Shown here: piece by piece, positions 7,790 to 17,484 of the stretch
Position numbering within the stretch: position 1 is the first letter of the stretch
How the letters are laid out: each line of letters starts with the position of its first letter
Assembly (NCBI GenBank): GCA_902799705.1
Contig: CADCBP010000012.1
Coordinates: 62,001 to 126,000, forward strand
DNA length: 64,000 nucleotides
Reading direction: 5' to 3'
Source: an uncultured Bacteroidales bacterium
GTDB lineage: Bacteria; Bacteroidota; Bacteroidia; Bacteroidales; Paludibacteraceae
Program-made: the position numbers and the translations under genes
Notes under the pieces: generated by a model
The model's input: only the letters and a program-made list of their open reading frames with translations
Told to the model about the DNA's origin: nothing
The model's database searches: none

Positions 7790-8047
7790 TTACTCTACCG
7801 GTTGGATGGAAACGTACGATTTGTTGTCGCGTTTCTTGTGGAAGGTTACGATACCATCGCAGAGAGCGAACAACGTGTGGTCGCTACCCATACCCATGTT
7901 TTCACCCGGGTTGTGTACGGTACCACGCTGACGTACGATAATGTTACCTGCCTTTGCGAATTGACCACCAAAGATCTTCACGCCAAGACGTTTGCTTTCT
8001 GATTCACGGCCGTTCTTAGAACTACCGACACCTTTCTTGTGAGCCAT
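7790..8047 (-). CDS. rpmA: 50S ribosomal protein L27
   Basis: An 85-residue bL27, a large-subunit protein near the peptidyl-transferase centre. It starts [22 protein letters not shown], the standard N-terminus without the cleavable extension of Firmicutes, and contains the [24 protein letters not shown] core. The start ATG at 8047 is fixed by this N-terminus. The gene overlaps the 3' end of rplU by 26 bp, an unusually long overlap for this pair, which is normally separated. It is transcribed from the rplU promoter. Confidence 0.97.
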   Translation of the reverse strand: MAHKKGVGSSKNGRESESKRLGVKIFGGQFAKAGNIIVRQRGTVHNPGENMGMGSDHTLFALCDGIVTFHKKRDNKSYVSIQPVE

Positions 8048-8345
8048 ACTGGTTGTCCTTTCTTTTCTGACGGTGTCCATTGAGTTTGCGATAACCTTTG
8101 CGACGTTTCTTGTGGAAAACAAGGATTTTCTCACCGCGGCACTCGTTGTCGAGCACTTCGCAAACCACTTTAGCGCCCTTAACATAAGGAGCACCAACTT
8201 TTACTTTGCCCTCATTGTCGAGGAGCAGTACGTTCTCAAACTCTACCGTTGCACCCTTCTCAAGGTCAGCGATGCGGTTGATGAACAGTTTCTTGCCAGC
8301 TTCTACCTTAAACTGCTGGCCTTTCATTTCTACAATTGCGTACAT
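8022..8345 (-). CDS. rplU: 50S ribosomal protein L21 (altered C-terminus)
   Basis: A 107-residue bL21 with the standard start ([20 protein letters not shown]) and the conserved [17 protein letters not shown] segment that contacts 23S rRNA. After GHRQ, the usual hydrophobic C-terminal strand of Bacteroidales L21 is replaced by a basic [14 protein letters not shown] tail. That tail is encoded by the intergenic spacer and the first 26 bp of rpmA. The core is intact, so the protein is probably functional. The tail change could be genuine or follow from a small deletion at the rplU/rpmA junction. Expressed from the promoter at 8470-8501 with a leader of about 120 nt. Confidence 0.95.
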   Translation of the reverse strand: MYAIVEMKGQQFKVEAGKKLFINRIADLEKGATVEFENVLLLDNEGKVKVGAPYVKGAKVVCEVLDNECRGEKILVFHKKRRKGYRKLNGHRQKRKDNQYGSQERCR

Positions 8346-8469
8346 TGACGATTGTTTTAAATGTTCGGGCGGTGCGGCGTTCGCTACTCGAGCGAAACTT
8401 AAACAAGCCTATCCGTATAAATAACTTCGCTTTTTGTCTGCGTGTCGATGCTATCGACAAAAAAGCGTG
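8346..8469 (-). promoter_or_regulatory. Structured leader of rplU-rpmA
   Basis: The roughly 120-nt 5' untranslated region can fold into a long stem: a CGCTTTTTTGTC/GACAAAAAGCG pairing containing GTCGAT/ATCGAC, near its 5' end. A second hairpin, TTCGCT/AGCGAA, follows. Ribosomal protein operons are often autoregulated through such leaders. That role is inferred here from position and pairing only. Confidence 0.4.
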
Positions 8470-8501
8470 CAAAATTACTACAAATATTTGAATTGACCAA
8501 A
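8470..8501 (-). promoter_or_regulatory. rplU promoter
   Basis: Minus strand TTTG (8501-8498), 20 nt, TAATTTTG (8477-8470). Confidence 0.85.
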
Positions 8502-8543
8502 TTTTTTTGCAGAATTTTGCAAATTTATGCAATTTTGATGCCT

Positions 8544-10487
8544 TTAATAGGCAGTCATCTGCTTTTTGACGGTTTCATTAATGAAATCCGCGAACTCCTG
8601 GATGGTCATCGAACCCTTCTCTTCCGCACCTTGCTGACGAACGGAAACGAGACCTTGTTCCGCCTCTTTCTCGCCGACGATGAGCATGTACGGAATACGC
8701 TTCAATTCGTTGTCGCGAATCTTACGTCCGAGCTTCTCGTTACGGTCATCTACAATGACACGTACATCCTGCTGCTCGAGGATCTCTTTCACCTTCCAGG
8801 CATATTCGTTGCTCTTCTCGGAGATAGGCAGTACAACCGCCTGGTCCGGGGTGAGCCACAACGGGAACTTACCGGCGGTATGCTCGATGAGGACGGCCAC
8901 GAAACGCTCCATCGAACCGAACGGCGCACGGTGAATCATCACCGGACGGTGTTTCTGGTTGTCATCCCCCGTGTATTCAAGTTCGAAGCGTTCCGGCAGG
9001 TTATAGTCCACCTGGATGGTACCTAACTGCCAGCGGCGTCCGAGGGCATCCTTGACCATGAAGTCGAGTTTCGGGCCATAGAAAGCGGCTTCGCCGGTCT
9101 CTTCGCGAGCCGGCAGATTCATCTCCTTGCATGCCTCGCGGATAGCGTTCTCTGCGTGCTCCCATATCTCGTCCGAGCCCACATATTTCTCGTGGTTGTT
9201 CGGGTCGCGGAGCGAGATCTGCGCCTCGTAGTTCTCGAAGTTCAGGGCCTTGAAGATGATGTTGATGATCTCCATGACGCGGATAAACTCCTGCTTTACC
9301 TGATCGGGGCGGCAGAAGATATGCGCATCATCTTGAGTAAAGGAGCGTACACGCGTGAGGCCGTGGAGCTCACCGGATTGCTCATAGCGATAAACGGTAC
9401 CGAACTCCGCGCAGCGGAAAGGCAGATCCTTGTAGCTCTTGGGACTATTCTTGTATATCGCGCAGTGGTGCGGGCAGTTCATCGGCTTGAGCATATACAC
9501 CTCGCCTTCCTCCGGCGTCGTGATCGGCTGGAAGGAGTCCTTGCCGTAGTGATCCCAGTGACCCGAAGTCATATACAGCTGCTTGCTTCCGATATGGGGA
9601 GTGATGACCTGCTCGTAGCCGTAGCGTTTCTGGATCTTCTTGAGGAAATCCTCGAGGCGCAGACGCAGGGCAGTTCCTTTCGGCAACCAGATAGGCAGAC
9701 CTTTGCCGACCATGTCGCTGAACATGAAGAGCTCGAGGTCCTTGCCGATCTTACGGTGGTCACGTTTCTTTGCCTCCTCGAGCAGCGCGAGATACTCGTC
9801 AAGCATCGCTTTTTTCGGGAAGGAGATACCGTATATACGTGTCATCATCGGGCGTTTCTCATCGCCGCGCCAGTAAGCGGCGGAGCAAGAGAGCACCTTG
9901 ACCGCCTTGATCGGCTCGGTACTTACCAAGTGCGGGCCGCGGCAGAGATCTGTGAAGTTACCCTGCGTATAAGTCGTAATATGTCCGTCTTCGAGTTCGG
10001 AGATCAACTCGCATTTATAACTCTGGCCTTTGTCGCCGAAAGCCTTGAGGGCGTCCGCTTTGCTGATGGAGCGTTTAACCAGTTGCTCTTTCTTTCCGCG
10101 CAGTTCCATCATCTTGTTCTCGATGGCGGCAAAACAGGTGTCATTGATGACTACGCCCTCGGGCGGCATGACGTCGTAGTAGAATCCGTTCTCGATAGCC
10201 GGACCGATACCGAACTGGATACCCGGATAGAGCTCCTGCAGGGCTTCCGCCATGAGGTGCGACGAGGTATGCCAGAAAGCATGCTTGGCTTGCTCATCCT
10301 CCCATTTATGGAGTTTGATAGCGGCATCCGCCTCGATGGGGAAATTGAGTTCTACGATTTGGTCATTGACCGATGCGCAAAGAATGTCCTGCGCCAGACG
10401 ACTGCTGATAGACTCAGCGATTTGCAACGGCGTCACGCCGTTCTCGTACTCACGGACGCTCCCGTCCGGAAAAGTGATTTTAATCAT
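8544..10487 (-). CDS. thrS: Threonyl-tRNA synthetase
   Basis: Charges tRNA-Thr. The start is ATG 10487, giving [20 protein letters not shown], the TGS domain that opens the family; an upstream in-frame codon would add 13 residues inside the leader. The TGS domain (1-62) is followed by the editing domain with the [11 protein letters not shown] zinc-type motif, then the class II catalytic core with [13 protein letters not shown] (zinc Cys/His) and [25 protein letters not shown] (motif 2). The C-terminal anticodon-binding domain contains [16 protein letters not shown]. At 647 residues it is full length. It is monocistronic here: the usual downstream neighbours infC, rpmI and rplT are absent. Confidence 0.97.
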   Translation of the reverse strand: MIKITFPDGSVREYENGVTPLQIAESISSRLAQDILCASVNDQIVELNFPIEADAAIKLHKWEDEQAKHAFWHTSSHLMAEALQELYPGIQFGIGPAIENGFYYDVMPPEGVVINDTCFAAIENKMMELRGKKEQLVKRSISKADALKAFGDKGQSYKCELISELEDGHITTYTQGNFTDLCRGPHLVSTEPIKAVKVLSCSAAYWRGDEKRPMMTRIYGISFPKKAMLDEYLALLEEAKKRDHRKIGKDLELFMFSDMVGKGLPIWLPKGTALRLRLEDFLKKIQKRYGYEQVITPHIGSKQLYMTSGHWDHYGKDSFQPITTPEEGEVYMLKPMNCPHHCAIYKNSPKSYKDLPFRCAEFGTVYRYEQSGELHGLTRVRSFTQDDAHIFCRPDQVKQEFIRVMEIINIIFKALNFENYEAQISLRDPNNHEKYVGSDEIWEHAENAIREACKEMNLPAREETGEAAFYGPKLDFMVKDALGRRWQLGTIQVDYNLPERFELEYTGDDNQKHRPVMIHRAPFGSMERFVAVLIEHTAGKFPLWLTPDQAVVLPISEKSNEYAWKVKEILEQQDVRVIVDDRNEKLGRKIRDNELKRIPYMLIVGEKEAEQGLVSVRQQGAEEKGSMTIQEFADFINETVKKQMTAY

Positions 10488-10578
10488 ATTGATAAACGTA
10501 CAAATGTTTATGCCCGCGCGGCTCACAACTGCTACGCAGGGCGTTAATATGGCGTGTTGTGATTTTCAAAAACGGCTG

Positions 10579-10610
10579 CAAAGGTACAACAAAAAAATGA
10601 CATCTCCAAA
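10579..10610 (-). promoter_or_regulatory. thrS promoter, embedded in a terminator hairpin
   Basis: Minus strand TTTG (10610-10607), 20 nt, TACCTTTG (10586-10579). The -33 box is part of the 3' arm of the terminator hairpin of the upstream LRR gene. Confidence 0.85.
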
Positions 10611-10633
10611 TTTTTGTCTTTGGAAATGTCATT
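10591..10633 (-). terminator. Terminator of the LRR gene at 10651
   Basis: 15-bp arms (10633-10619 with 10610-10596, one mismatch) and an 8-nt loop are followed on the minus strand by a seven-T run, 18 nt past the stop codon. It overlaps the thrS promoter. A close relative is at 15146-15188. Confidence 0.85.
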
Positions 10634-10650
10634 AAAATTAAGTTTTTTAA

Positions 10651-13600
10651 TTATTTTACCTCTTGCCCCGTAACTGTATAGACCTTGTCTCCGCGGAGGA
10701 TGAAGATCTGGCCGTTGCGGAGGACCTTCAGCGCTTTTACACTTGGTACTTGGTCACTTGGTACTTCGTCTATCGCCTCCGAGTCATCTCCTTCATATTC
10801 GCCTTGCGTGGTGAAGGATTGCTCGGCGCCATAATAATATTGCTCGCCCACTCTGCCATAGACGCGGTACTTATATACCGTTCCGGCATCCAGGTTGGTC
10901 AGTGTCACGCGCAATGCAATACCGCTTGCCTGCACGAAGATGTGTTCCCCAAGAGCAGCAGGCGTGCGATGCGGTGCGTTTGCTCCGCCGTTTGCACGGC
11001 TCTCCGACCAGTATTCGAATCCTTGCTCCGTAAAATCCTCCGAGCCTGCGAGGGCGTAACCGCTGATAGTAGCGTCTTTCTCATGCACGACAGTAGCTCC
11101 GTATGTATATAGAACAGGATCAAACTCCACGGTCACATCGCCTGTGAAGATGTACTGCCAATCGCCGTAATACATTTTTCCTGCGGCTGACTGATAGAAC
11201 GCACGGTATTTGTAATACACATCATCTTTGAGGTTCTTGAGACGTCCCGCCATCTGCCCGGAAGCTACCGGACAATAGACTTTGTTCCCGTCCATGTCTG
11301 CCGGTGCGTCATTGCGTTTCCACTCAAATCCACAAGAGATTTCCGCATCGGACATATTCGTCTCTGCGAGAAGAATAGCGGTGTTAGAGGAAACGGGCTT
11401 AGAGGGTTTGGTGGTTAGTTCAAGGGCAGGAGTGGTAAAAGAGATATTGACCGTCTCTGTCTCACCGGTATTAGCTGTCAGTACAATAGGGATGTCGTTG
11501 TATTCACTATTCGGTTCCAAGCCGATGTATTCCAACACATTTCCGGGTTGCTGTTCACCGCCTTCAATACCGCAAGAAGCGATATTTCCATTTGTTGTAA
11601 AAGAAACATTGACACCTGTCGGTGAGGGGGTGATAGAATGAACTTTTACCGTAACCTGTATATTCATTTGTTTCCAATAATTTGCACTTCTATACAGACC
11701 TGCATATCCAAATTTTACATGTACGAGTGCTCCCGAAGCAATATTACTAAATGTGGATGATGATATTGATGGTGGATTCGTGGCTTCCATATAGATGTTT
11801 GCTAATCTGCTGCAATTATAGAAAGCCCTATCTCCAATGCTGGTGACGCTATTGCCAATCGTCACGGAGGTCATACCAATACAATTATAGAAAGCCCTAT
11901 CTCCAATACTGGTGACGCTATTGGGAATAGAGATTATGCCCTTTGCTGCAGGAAAGCATGCTTTTAAGATAGTTTTGGTTTCGTCGCTATACACCAGATA
12001 TCCATCAACGTATCCATTTCTACATTTTGCGCCCCAGGGAGAGCCTGTGGCTATGCCTGAATATACAATATTTGGCACATTATAGAAAGCATTATATCCT
12101 ATGCTGGTGACGTTATTGGGGATAGTCACCGAAGTCAAACCACTGCAACCCCAGAAAGCACCCTCTCCAATGCTTTTGATACTATCACCAATCGTTACAG
12201 AGGTCAAATCGCTGCAATCAGAGAAAGCATATTCACCAATGCTTGTGACGCCATTGCTTACCGTCACAGAGGTCAAACTTCTGCAATTACTGAAAGCATA
12301 ATTCCCTATGCTTATGACGCTATTGGGAATAATAATATTTTCTTGTATTACTCCATTTAACTGTAACTGATAATTGCTAGATATAGAACTCGGTGACCAT
12401 GCTTTGTTAAGCCAATCCTCTAAACTTCCAATAAAATTAATTGTATTTACTCTGCTACCATAGAAAGCACTATTTCCTATGCTTATGACGCTATTGGAAA
12501 TCGTCACAGAGGTCAAACCGCTGCAATTTTCAAAAGCATAATTTCCTATGCTAGTGACACTATTGCCAATCGTCACAAAGGTCAAACCGTTGCAATCTTC
12601 GAAAGCATGATCTCCAATGATTGTGACGCTATTGGGAATCGTCACAGAGGTCAAACTTCTGCAATTAGAGAAAGCTACTTCTCCAATGCTTGTAACGCTA
12701 TTGCCTATCGTTACAGAGGTCAAACCACTGCACCAGCGAAAAGCATGATTTCCAATGCTGGTGACGCTATTGGGAATGGTTATGGAAGTTAGATCATAAC
12801 ATTCATAGAAAGCTTCATTTCCAATCCATTTTGTTCCTTCTTTGATTGCATATGTAGAGAGTGATTTATTAGATACTCCAATTAAATAAGTATCGGCATA
12901 ACGTATATTATCTATAACAGGTAAACTGTTGCAACCAGAAAAAGCATAATTTCCTATGCTTATGACACTATTGGGAATCGTCACAGAGGTCAAACCACTG
13001 CAACCTAAAAAAGCCCCATCTCCTATGCTGGTGACACTATTTGGGATATTAATTTCTCCTTGTGCAGCTGAGGAGCATGCGAGTAAGGTCGTTTTCAAAG
13101 CATCGCCATATACTAAAAAGCCATCCACAAATCCATTCACATTTCGCGCTCCCCATGGAGACCCTGTTGCAGTGCCATTATACACTATATTAGGGACTTG
13201 ATTGAAAGCATAATCTCCAATGCTTGTTACGCTATTGGGAATGGTCACAGAGGTCAAACTGCTACAACCAGAGAAAGCGTAATTTCCAATGCTTGTGACG
13301 CTATTGGGAATCGTCACAGAGGTCAAATTGGTACAATTCTGGAAAGCGTAATTTCCAATGCTTGTGACGCTATTGGGAATCGTCAATTGTTTTATTTTAC
13401 TACACTGAGCAAATGCAGATTGTCCGATTGTGGTGACTGTAGATGGAATTACAATCGAACTGGTCACAGATGAATTACAGCGTAATAATGTTGTTTTTGA
13501 TGTATCTGAGAAGATAAAGTCACCCTCCACAAATCCATTAATGTAATTTGCTCCCCACGGACTTCCTGTTGCGCTTCCGTGATATATAATATTAGATACA

Positions 13601-14028
13601 TTATAAAAAGCATTTGTACCAATAGTAGAGACAGTATTGGGGATAGAAAGTGAAAAGATTCCAGTGCAATTATAAAAAGCTCTGCTACCTATGCTTATTA
13701 TGCTTTCTGGAATAATTACATTTTCTATAGCGGTACTACCATTAAATGCATCATCAGTTATGCCGATTACATTATAATTCCCTGCGTTAATATCCCAAAT
13801 TTTTGTTCTAGAAGCACATTGTATAGCGGAAGTATATACTTGACTCGGAATAATAATATTATTCTGAGTATACTTACCGCTAGTAGGTTTTGTAACCATG
13901 ACATTAGAACTTCCTTCTGTGAATAAGTAATAGACATTATCTATTTTGATGGAGGTTGAATTAATTGCAAACATCGTTCCAAGGCTTGCCACTATTGCAA
14001 GCAAAAGAGTAAATAGTTTTTTTCGCAT
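10651..14028 (-). CDS. Large BspA-like leucine-rich repeat surface protein
   Basis: A 1125-residue secreted protein. The signal peptide [21 protein letters not shown] is followed by more than 20 LRR_5 repeats of 23 residues (pattern [18 protein letters not shown]), in blocks separated by a recurring linker with GSPWGA and LVYxDxxKT. From about residue 790 come Ig/fibronectin-like segments ([33 protein letters not shown]). The tail is [23 protein letters not shown]-like, shared with two other proteins in this window. BspA-like proteins bind host or bacterial surface ligands; the ligand here is unknown. At DNA level the repeats are nearly identical, which favours unequal recombination. It has its own promoter (14158-14189) and a leader of about 125 nt. 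Confidence 0.9.
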   Translation of the reverse strand: MRKKLFTLLLAIVASLGTMFAINSTSIKIDNVYYLFTEGSSNVMVTKPTSGKYTQNNIIIPSQVYTSAIQCASRTKIWDINAGNYNVIGITDDAFNGSTAIENVIIPESIISIGSRAFYNCTGIFSLSIPNTVSTIGTNAFYNVSNIIYHGSATGSPWGANYINGFVEGDFIFSDTSKTTLLRCNSSVTSSIVIPSTVTTIGQSAFAQCSKIKQLTIPNSVTSIGNYAFQNCTNLTSVTIPNSVTSIGNYAFSGCSSLTSVTIPNSVTSIGDYAFNQVPNIVYNGTATGSPWGARNVNGFVDGFLVYGDALKTTLLACSSAAQGEINIPNSVTSIGDGAFLGCSGLTSVTIPNSVISIGNYAFSGCNSLPVIDNIRYADTYLIGVSNKSLSTYAIKEGTKWIGNEAFYECYDLTSITIPNSVTSIGNHAFRWCSGLTSVTIGNSVTSIGEVAFSNCRSLTSVTIPNSVTIIGDHAFEDCNGLTFVTIGNSVTSIGNYAFENCSGLTSVTISNSVISIGNSAFYGSRVNTINFIGSLEDWLNKAWSPSSISSNYQLQLNGVIQENIIIPNSVISIGNYAFSNCRSLTSVTVSNGVTSIGEYAFSDCSDLTSVTIGDSIKSIGEGAFWGCSGLTSVTIPNNVTSIGYNAFYNVPNIVYSGIATGSPWGAKCRNGYVDGYLVYSDETKTILKACFPAAKGIISIPNSVTSIGDRAFYNCIGMTSVTIGNSVTSIGDRAFYNCSRLANIYMEATNPPSISSSTFSNIASGALVHVKFGYAGLYRSANYWKQMNIQVTVKVHSITPSPTGVNVSFTTNGNIASCGIEGGEQQPGNVLEYIGLEPNSEYNDIPIVLTANTGETETVNISFTTPALELTTKPSKPVSSNTAILLAETNMSDAEISCGFEWKRNDAPADMDGNKVYCPVASGQMAGRLKNLKDDVYYKYRAFYQSAAGKMYYGDWQYIFTGDVTVEFDPVLYTYGATVVHEKDATISGYALAGSEDFTEQGFEYWSESRANGGANAPHRTPAALGEHIFVQASGIALRVTLTNLDAGTVYKYRVYGRVGEQYYYGAEQSFTTQGEYEGDDSEAIDEVPSDQVPSVKALKVLRNGQIFILRGDKVYTVTGQEVK
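11800..13420 (-). repeat. 69-bp coding repeats of the large LRR gene
   Basis: Repeats of 69 bp (23 codons) share long identical stretches such as GACGCTATTGGGAATCGTC and AGAGGTCAAACCGCTGCAA on the plus strand. They are interrupted by longer linkers at about 11940-12060, 12330-12450, 12800-12930 and 13040-13190. The tract at 16130-16880 is made of the same unit. Confidence 0.9.
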
Positions 14029-14080
14029 ACTTGTTTGAGTTTTGAGATTGTTGATATTGCTGTATGTTGTTATTTCCGAG

Positions 14081-14108
14081 ATATCGAGTTATCGAGTTAT
14101 CGAGATAT
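14081..14108. repeat. Short ATCGAGTT tandem repeat in the LRR leader
   Basis: About three 8-bp units (ATCGAGTT, ATCGAGTT, ATCGAGAT) lie inside the 5' untranslated region of the LRR gene, about 55 bp upstream of its start codon. Copy number could affect expression; that is inference. Confidence 0.5.
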
Positions 14109-14157
14109 GTTTTTAACGCTGCTGAGTTCAGTGGAAGGTTATAAACCTTTGCGGCGG

Positions 14158-14189
14158 CAAAGGTACAACAAATTCTACACATACGCAAG
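14158..14189 (-). promoter_or_regulatory. Promoter of the large LRR gene
   Basis: Minus strand CTTG (14189-14186), 20 nt, TACCTTTG (14165-14158), immediately followed by a small palindrome (CCTTTGC/GCAAAGG). Confidence 0.8.
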
Positions 14190-14257
14190 TATTTAGGCAC
14201 TTTTTTTATGCAGGGCGGCATTTTATACCGCGATAGAAGGGTCATAGGATCATAAGA

Positions 14258-14977
14258 TCATACCGAGAGCAGATAAATCTCTCGCTCGCGGAACTCGCGA
14301 GCACAGGACACCGCGGGGCGGAGGGATAGACATAAGGGGCGGAGCCTGTATGTACGGAGAGGATTGGGACGGGGAGTGACGGGCTCAAAGGAGACTTCCT
14401 CGGCGAGGGGTTGGATAGAAGCGTCGGCGAGATGTTGGAGATAGGCGTCGGAGAGAGCGGCTTTTTCCTTGGCGGCTTGGAGTTTGGCTTGGAGTTCTGC
14501 CTGGAGTTGGCGGTAGATAGCCACGTAGGTATATTGGTAGAAACGGGAGTAGGGTTTGAGGCCGGGTTCGGGCTTGGCACCGCCTTTGAAGACCGTATAA
14601 TAATGGTGCAAGAAACGCGTGCGCCACTCGAGTGCGGCAAGAGAGTGGTCATGCTCCAAGGCATGAGCCTGGCGCTGGGCTTCTTTGATGAGTTCGCGGT
14701 TGGCAACGCAGGCTGCGGACCAGTGTTTCGGGAAATGGTAGGTATAGAGTTCGAAGAGTCCGGAACGGAAACGCGAGGGGCGTACGATGATACGTTTTTT
14801 GCGGGCTTGTCCTTCTTTGACCATATCCATGGCACCCCAGAACATGTCGATGCCCGTATTGGCACGGAAATAGCGCACGCCTTTGGAGTGAGGAGTGGAT
14901 CCCGCAGGTAATTGCTCAAAAGTGGCAATAGTGGATTTCAAACGGTCAATAACGATATTTTTCAGGTGTCGCGACAT
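14258..14977 (-). CDS. Unrecognised basic helical protein
   Basis: A 239-residue protein with no signal peptide or membrane segment. It starts MSRHLKNIVIDRLKSTIATF and has an Arg/Lys-rich middle (ARKKRIIVRPSRFRSGLFELYTYHFPKHW) and a long Ala/Glu/Lys/Gln helix around residues 150-195 (RQLQAELQAKLQAAKEKAA) that could be a coiled coil. The high content of Arg, His and Tyr suggests nucleic-acid binding, but I do not recognise the family. The overlapping frame 14242-14928 was rejected because its composition is Ser/Pro-rich and unstructured. It lies between two LRR genes and has its own promoter (15134-15165) with a leader of about 150 nt that includes a CCGGTT/AACCGG hairpin at 15092-15106. Confidence 0.6.
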   Translation of the reverse strand: MSRHLKNIVIDRLKSTIATFEQLPAGSTPHSKGVRYFRANTGIDMFWGAMDMVKEGQARKKRIIVRPSRFRSGLFELYTYHFPKHWSAACVANRELIKEAQRQAHALEHDHSLAALEWRTRFLHHYYTVFKGGAKPEPGLKPYSRFYQYTYVAIYRQLQAELQAKLQAAKEKAALSDAYLQHLADASIQPLAEEVSFEPVTPRPNPLRTYRLRPLCLSLRPAVSCAREFREREIYLLSV

Positions 14978-15133
14978 GTGTCGTAATGATCTGATAATGT
15001 GTAGTTTACATGATTTAAATTTTAATAAAGTCTAGGATGCCTCCGAAGCGCCTCCGAAGTTTCCCTGAAGTGCCTCTGATTTTGAGTGCAAACCGGTTTA
15101 GAACCGGAGCAAGTTATTTCCCGATTTCGAGTG

Positions 15134-15165
15134 CAAAGATACAACAAAAAAATGACATTTCCAAA
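15134..15165 (-). promoter_or_regulatory. Promoter of the gene at 14258, embedded in a terminator
   Basis: Minus strand TTTG (15165-15162), 20 nt, TATCTTTG (15141-15134). The layout copies the thrS promoter/terminator overlap. Confidence 0.8.
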
Positions 15166-15188
15166 TTTTTGCCTTCGGAAATGTCATT
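15146..15188 (-). terminator. Terminator of the LRR gene at 15236
   Basis: 12-bp arms (15188-15177 with 15162-15151) and a 14-nt loop are followed on the minus strand by a T-run. It is closely related in sequence to the hairpin at 10591-10633. Confidence 0.8.
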
Positions 15189-15235
15189 AAAATTAAGTTT
15201 TTGGATTATTCAGGTCAATTTGTTTGACCGCTTTC

Positions 15236-17055
15236 TTACTTCACCTCTTGTCCAGTTACGGTATAGACCTTCTCCCCGCGGAGGATGAAGATCTGGCCGT
15301 CGTGATAGATAAGCTTACCTCTGTCTCCTCCCTGAAGGGAAGAGGATATTTCATCAAGGCCTTGCGGCATGTTAGAAATCCCTTGGATGAAAAACTCTTT
15401 CCATAAAGGATGGTTCTCATATTCGTCTACACTCTCATCCGGTACATAGACGGGTGTTTGGCGCGAAACCTCTTCAAAAGTTTTATAGTCTATGTCAGGA
15501 GGCGTTACTGCATGCACCACCATCTTCTGCAATTTGGAGCAGAAAGCAAAGCCGTTGTCGCCTATTGATTGAACCGAAGCCGGCAAGTTCAAGTTCTTCA
15601 GATATGTACAGCCATAGAAGGCACCATCACCTATTTCGGTTACGCCTTCGGGAATTTCGAGGTTTTGTAGTTCATGGCAGTTGTAGAACGCCCAGTTGGC
15701 GATTCGAATAAGAGAAGGATTTCCTCCGAAAGAGATGGATTTGATACTACGGCAGTCCTCGAATGCCCGTTGATCAATTTCTTCTACTGAAGCCGGGATA
15801 TCAATAGATTGCAAGTTTATGCAACCGGCTACCATCATATAACTTACTTTTTGTAACCCAGCCGGCAACTTCAGTTCCGTAAGGTTGTAATATCCTTTGA
15901 AAGCCTCGTCCGCAAACTCCGTGTTGGTTACGTTGGACACATCCAAAGTCTGGAGAGTCTTGTAAGATTGATTTATTGCGTTGAGGGCACTTTCCGTCAG
16001 TTCGCCATTATTAACAGCCACATGCTGCAAATGTCTCGGACAATAAATCCAGTCCGACTCCGGCACAAAAACCCTGCAATAAACGGATTCATAGGTTCTA
16101 GCGAGGCAGAAAGTTTGAGAGAGGTCAAACCGCTGCAATAAGAGAAAGCCCTATTTCCTATGCTGGTGACGCTATTGGGGATTTCTATCGAGGTCAAACC
16201 GCTGCAACTCTGGAAAGCCTCATTTCCAATGCTTGTGACGCTGTTGGGAATGGTTATAGAGGTCAAACCGCTGCAACCCTGAAAAGCACTACTTCCAATG
16301 CTTGTGACGCTATTGGGAATCGTTACAGAGGTTAAACTGCTGCAATTATAGAAAGCCTGACGTCCAATGCTTGTGACGCTATTGGGAATGGTCACAGAGG
16401 TCAAACCGCTGCAACCCTCGAAAGCATAATCTCCAATGCTGGTGACGCTATTGGGAATCGTCACAGAGGTCAAACCGCTGCAACCAGAGAAAGCAGCATA
16501 TCCAATGCTGGTGACGCTGTTGGGAATGGTTATAGAGGTCAAACCGCTGCAACCCTGAAAAGCACTACTTCCAATGCTGGTGACGCTGTTGGGAATCGTC
16601 ACTGAGGTCAAACCGGTGCAATTATAGAAAGCACTCTCTCCAATGCTGGTGACGCCTTCCGGAATCGTCACAGAGGTCAAACCGGTGCAATTAAAGAAAG
16701 CCCTATCTCCAATGCTGGTGACGCTATTGGGAATCGTCACTGAGGTCAAACCGCTGCAACCAGAGAAAGCCATAACTCCAATGCTTGTGACGCTATTAGG
16801 AATCGTCACAGATGTTAAACCTTTGCATTTATAGAAAGCCTGATATCCAATGCTTGTGACGCTATAGGTTACAGAATTGTAGGTCACAGAGGATGGGATG
16901 ACGAGGTCTCCGCTTCCGCAACTACTGTTGGCGACCTCAGCAGTCTTCTTTGTCTCATTGAGGTCGTAGTTCAGTCCATTGATGGTAACAGAGGCAAACA
17001 TGGTTCCTACGCCGGCTGCTACAGCGAGCAATAGAGTAAAAAGTTTTGTTTTCAT
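15236..17055 (-). pseudogene. BspA-like LRR surface protein, split by a frameshift near 16095
   Basis: The N-terminal frame starts at ATG 17055 with signal peptide [21 protein letters not shown]. It runs through eleven 23-residue LRR_5 repeats and derails after [12 protein letters not shown]. The C-terminal frame (to 15236) picks up at [15 protein letters not shown], contains five further, more diverged LRR units (ADEAFKGYYNL, QRAFEDC, NWAFYNC, DGAFYGC) and ends in the shared [18 protein letters not shown] tail. Joined, it would be about 605 residues. One lost or gained base near 16090-16100 explains the break, which is just outside the near-identical repeats. It is a paralogue of the gene at 10651. 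It may be a true inactivation, a switchable site or a consensus error. Confidence 0.8.
16130..16880 (-). repeat. Eleven 69-bp coding repeats of the second LRR gene
   Basis: Tandem 69-bp units share up to about 60 identical bases with one another and with the tract at 11800-13420. Two units (16260-16330 and 16530-16600) are almost the same. Confidence 0.9.
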
Positions 17056-17110
17056 AATTTTGTAATTATCATGATTATTTATAATGAATGTCTTATAGGC
17101 ACTCCGACAA

Positions 17111-17356
17111 TTAAGCCTTGCATCTCCATATTTTGCCTTTTCCATCTTTATATTCATTAGGAATTCCTGTGTCATGCACCACAAAATCTTTACACACTAC
17201 CTCGTTTTCAACATCTTTTTTGTTCGGTTCTACACAATAAAAGGGCCCCTTAGTAGTCCAATTTTTCATATTTAGGGAGCTGGTATTAAACTTATAAAGT
17301 ATACCTTCTTCCCCCTCGTCATTTACTACTTCACATACAAAGTCTTTGTTGTCCAT
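17111..17356 (-). CDS. Small unrecognised protein
   Basis: An 81-residue acidic protein ([23 protein letters not shown]..) with four Cys, no signal peptide and no membrane helix. I do not recognise it. Its composition (Lys, Asn, Val, Glu) is coding-like and A+T-richer than the housekeeping genes. It lies 55 bp upstream of the second LRR gene, on the same strand and about 130 nt downstream of structured element B. It may therefore be co-transcribed with the LRR gene. No promoter of the usual type was found directly upstream. Confidence 0.45.
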   Translation of the reverse strand: MDNKDFVCEVVNDEGEEGILYKFNTSSLNMKNWTTKGPFYCVEPNKKDVENEVVCKDFVVHDTGIPNEYKDGKGKIWRCKA

Positions 17357-17484
17357 AATTACATCTTTATTTTAGTTTCGCCTCCACTTTATTATTTGGC
17401 TTTCGGCATTCTCCACTTATATAGTTTACTAGTTTCCTAGACCGCTGCGCTATCCTAGATTTCTAGAATTCGAGTTTTTTAGGA

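Noticed and set aside
9156-10547. Long open frame antisense to thrS (463 codons)
   Set aside because: It mirrors the codon pattern of thrS, matches no family I know and has no promoter; thrS is unmistakable on the other strand.
11800-13420. CRISPR-like periodic repeats
   Set aside because: Period 69 bp, in frame, and translated into LRR units; no unique spacers.
12101-13473. Several plus-strand frames over the LRR repeats
   Set aside because: They are repetitive antisense translations of the LRR units.
14242-14928. Overlapping same-strand frame over the gene at 14258
   Set aside because: Ser/Pro/Arg-rich without hydrophobic core; the frame 14258-14977 has normal protein composition.
17431-17460. 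tRNA-like D-arm (AGCGCAGCGGTCTAG)
   Set aside because: No anticodon or T-arm follows at the right distance.
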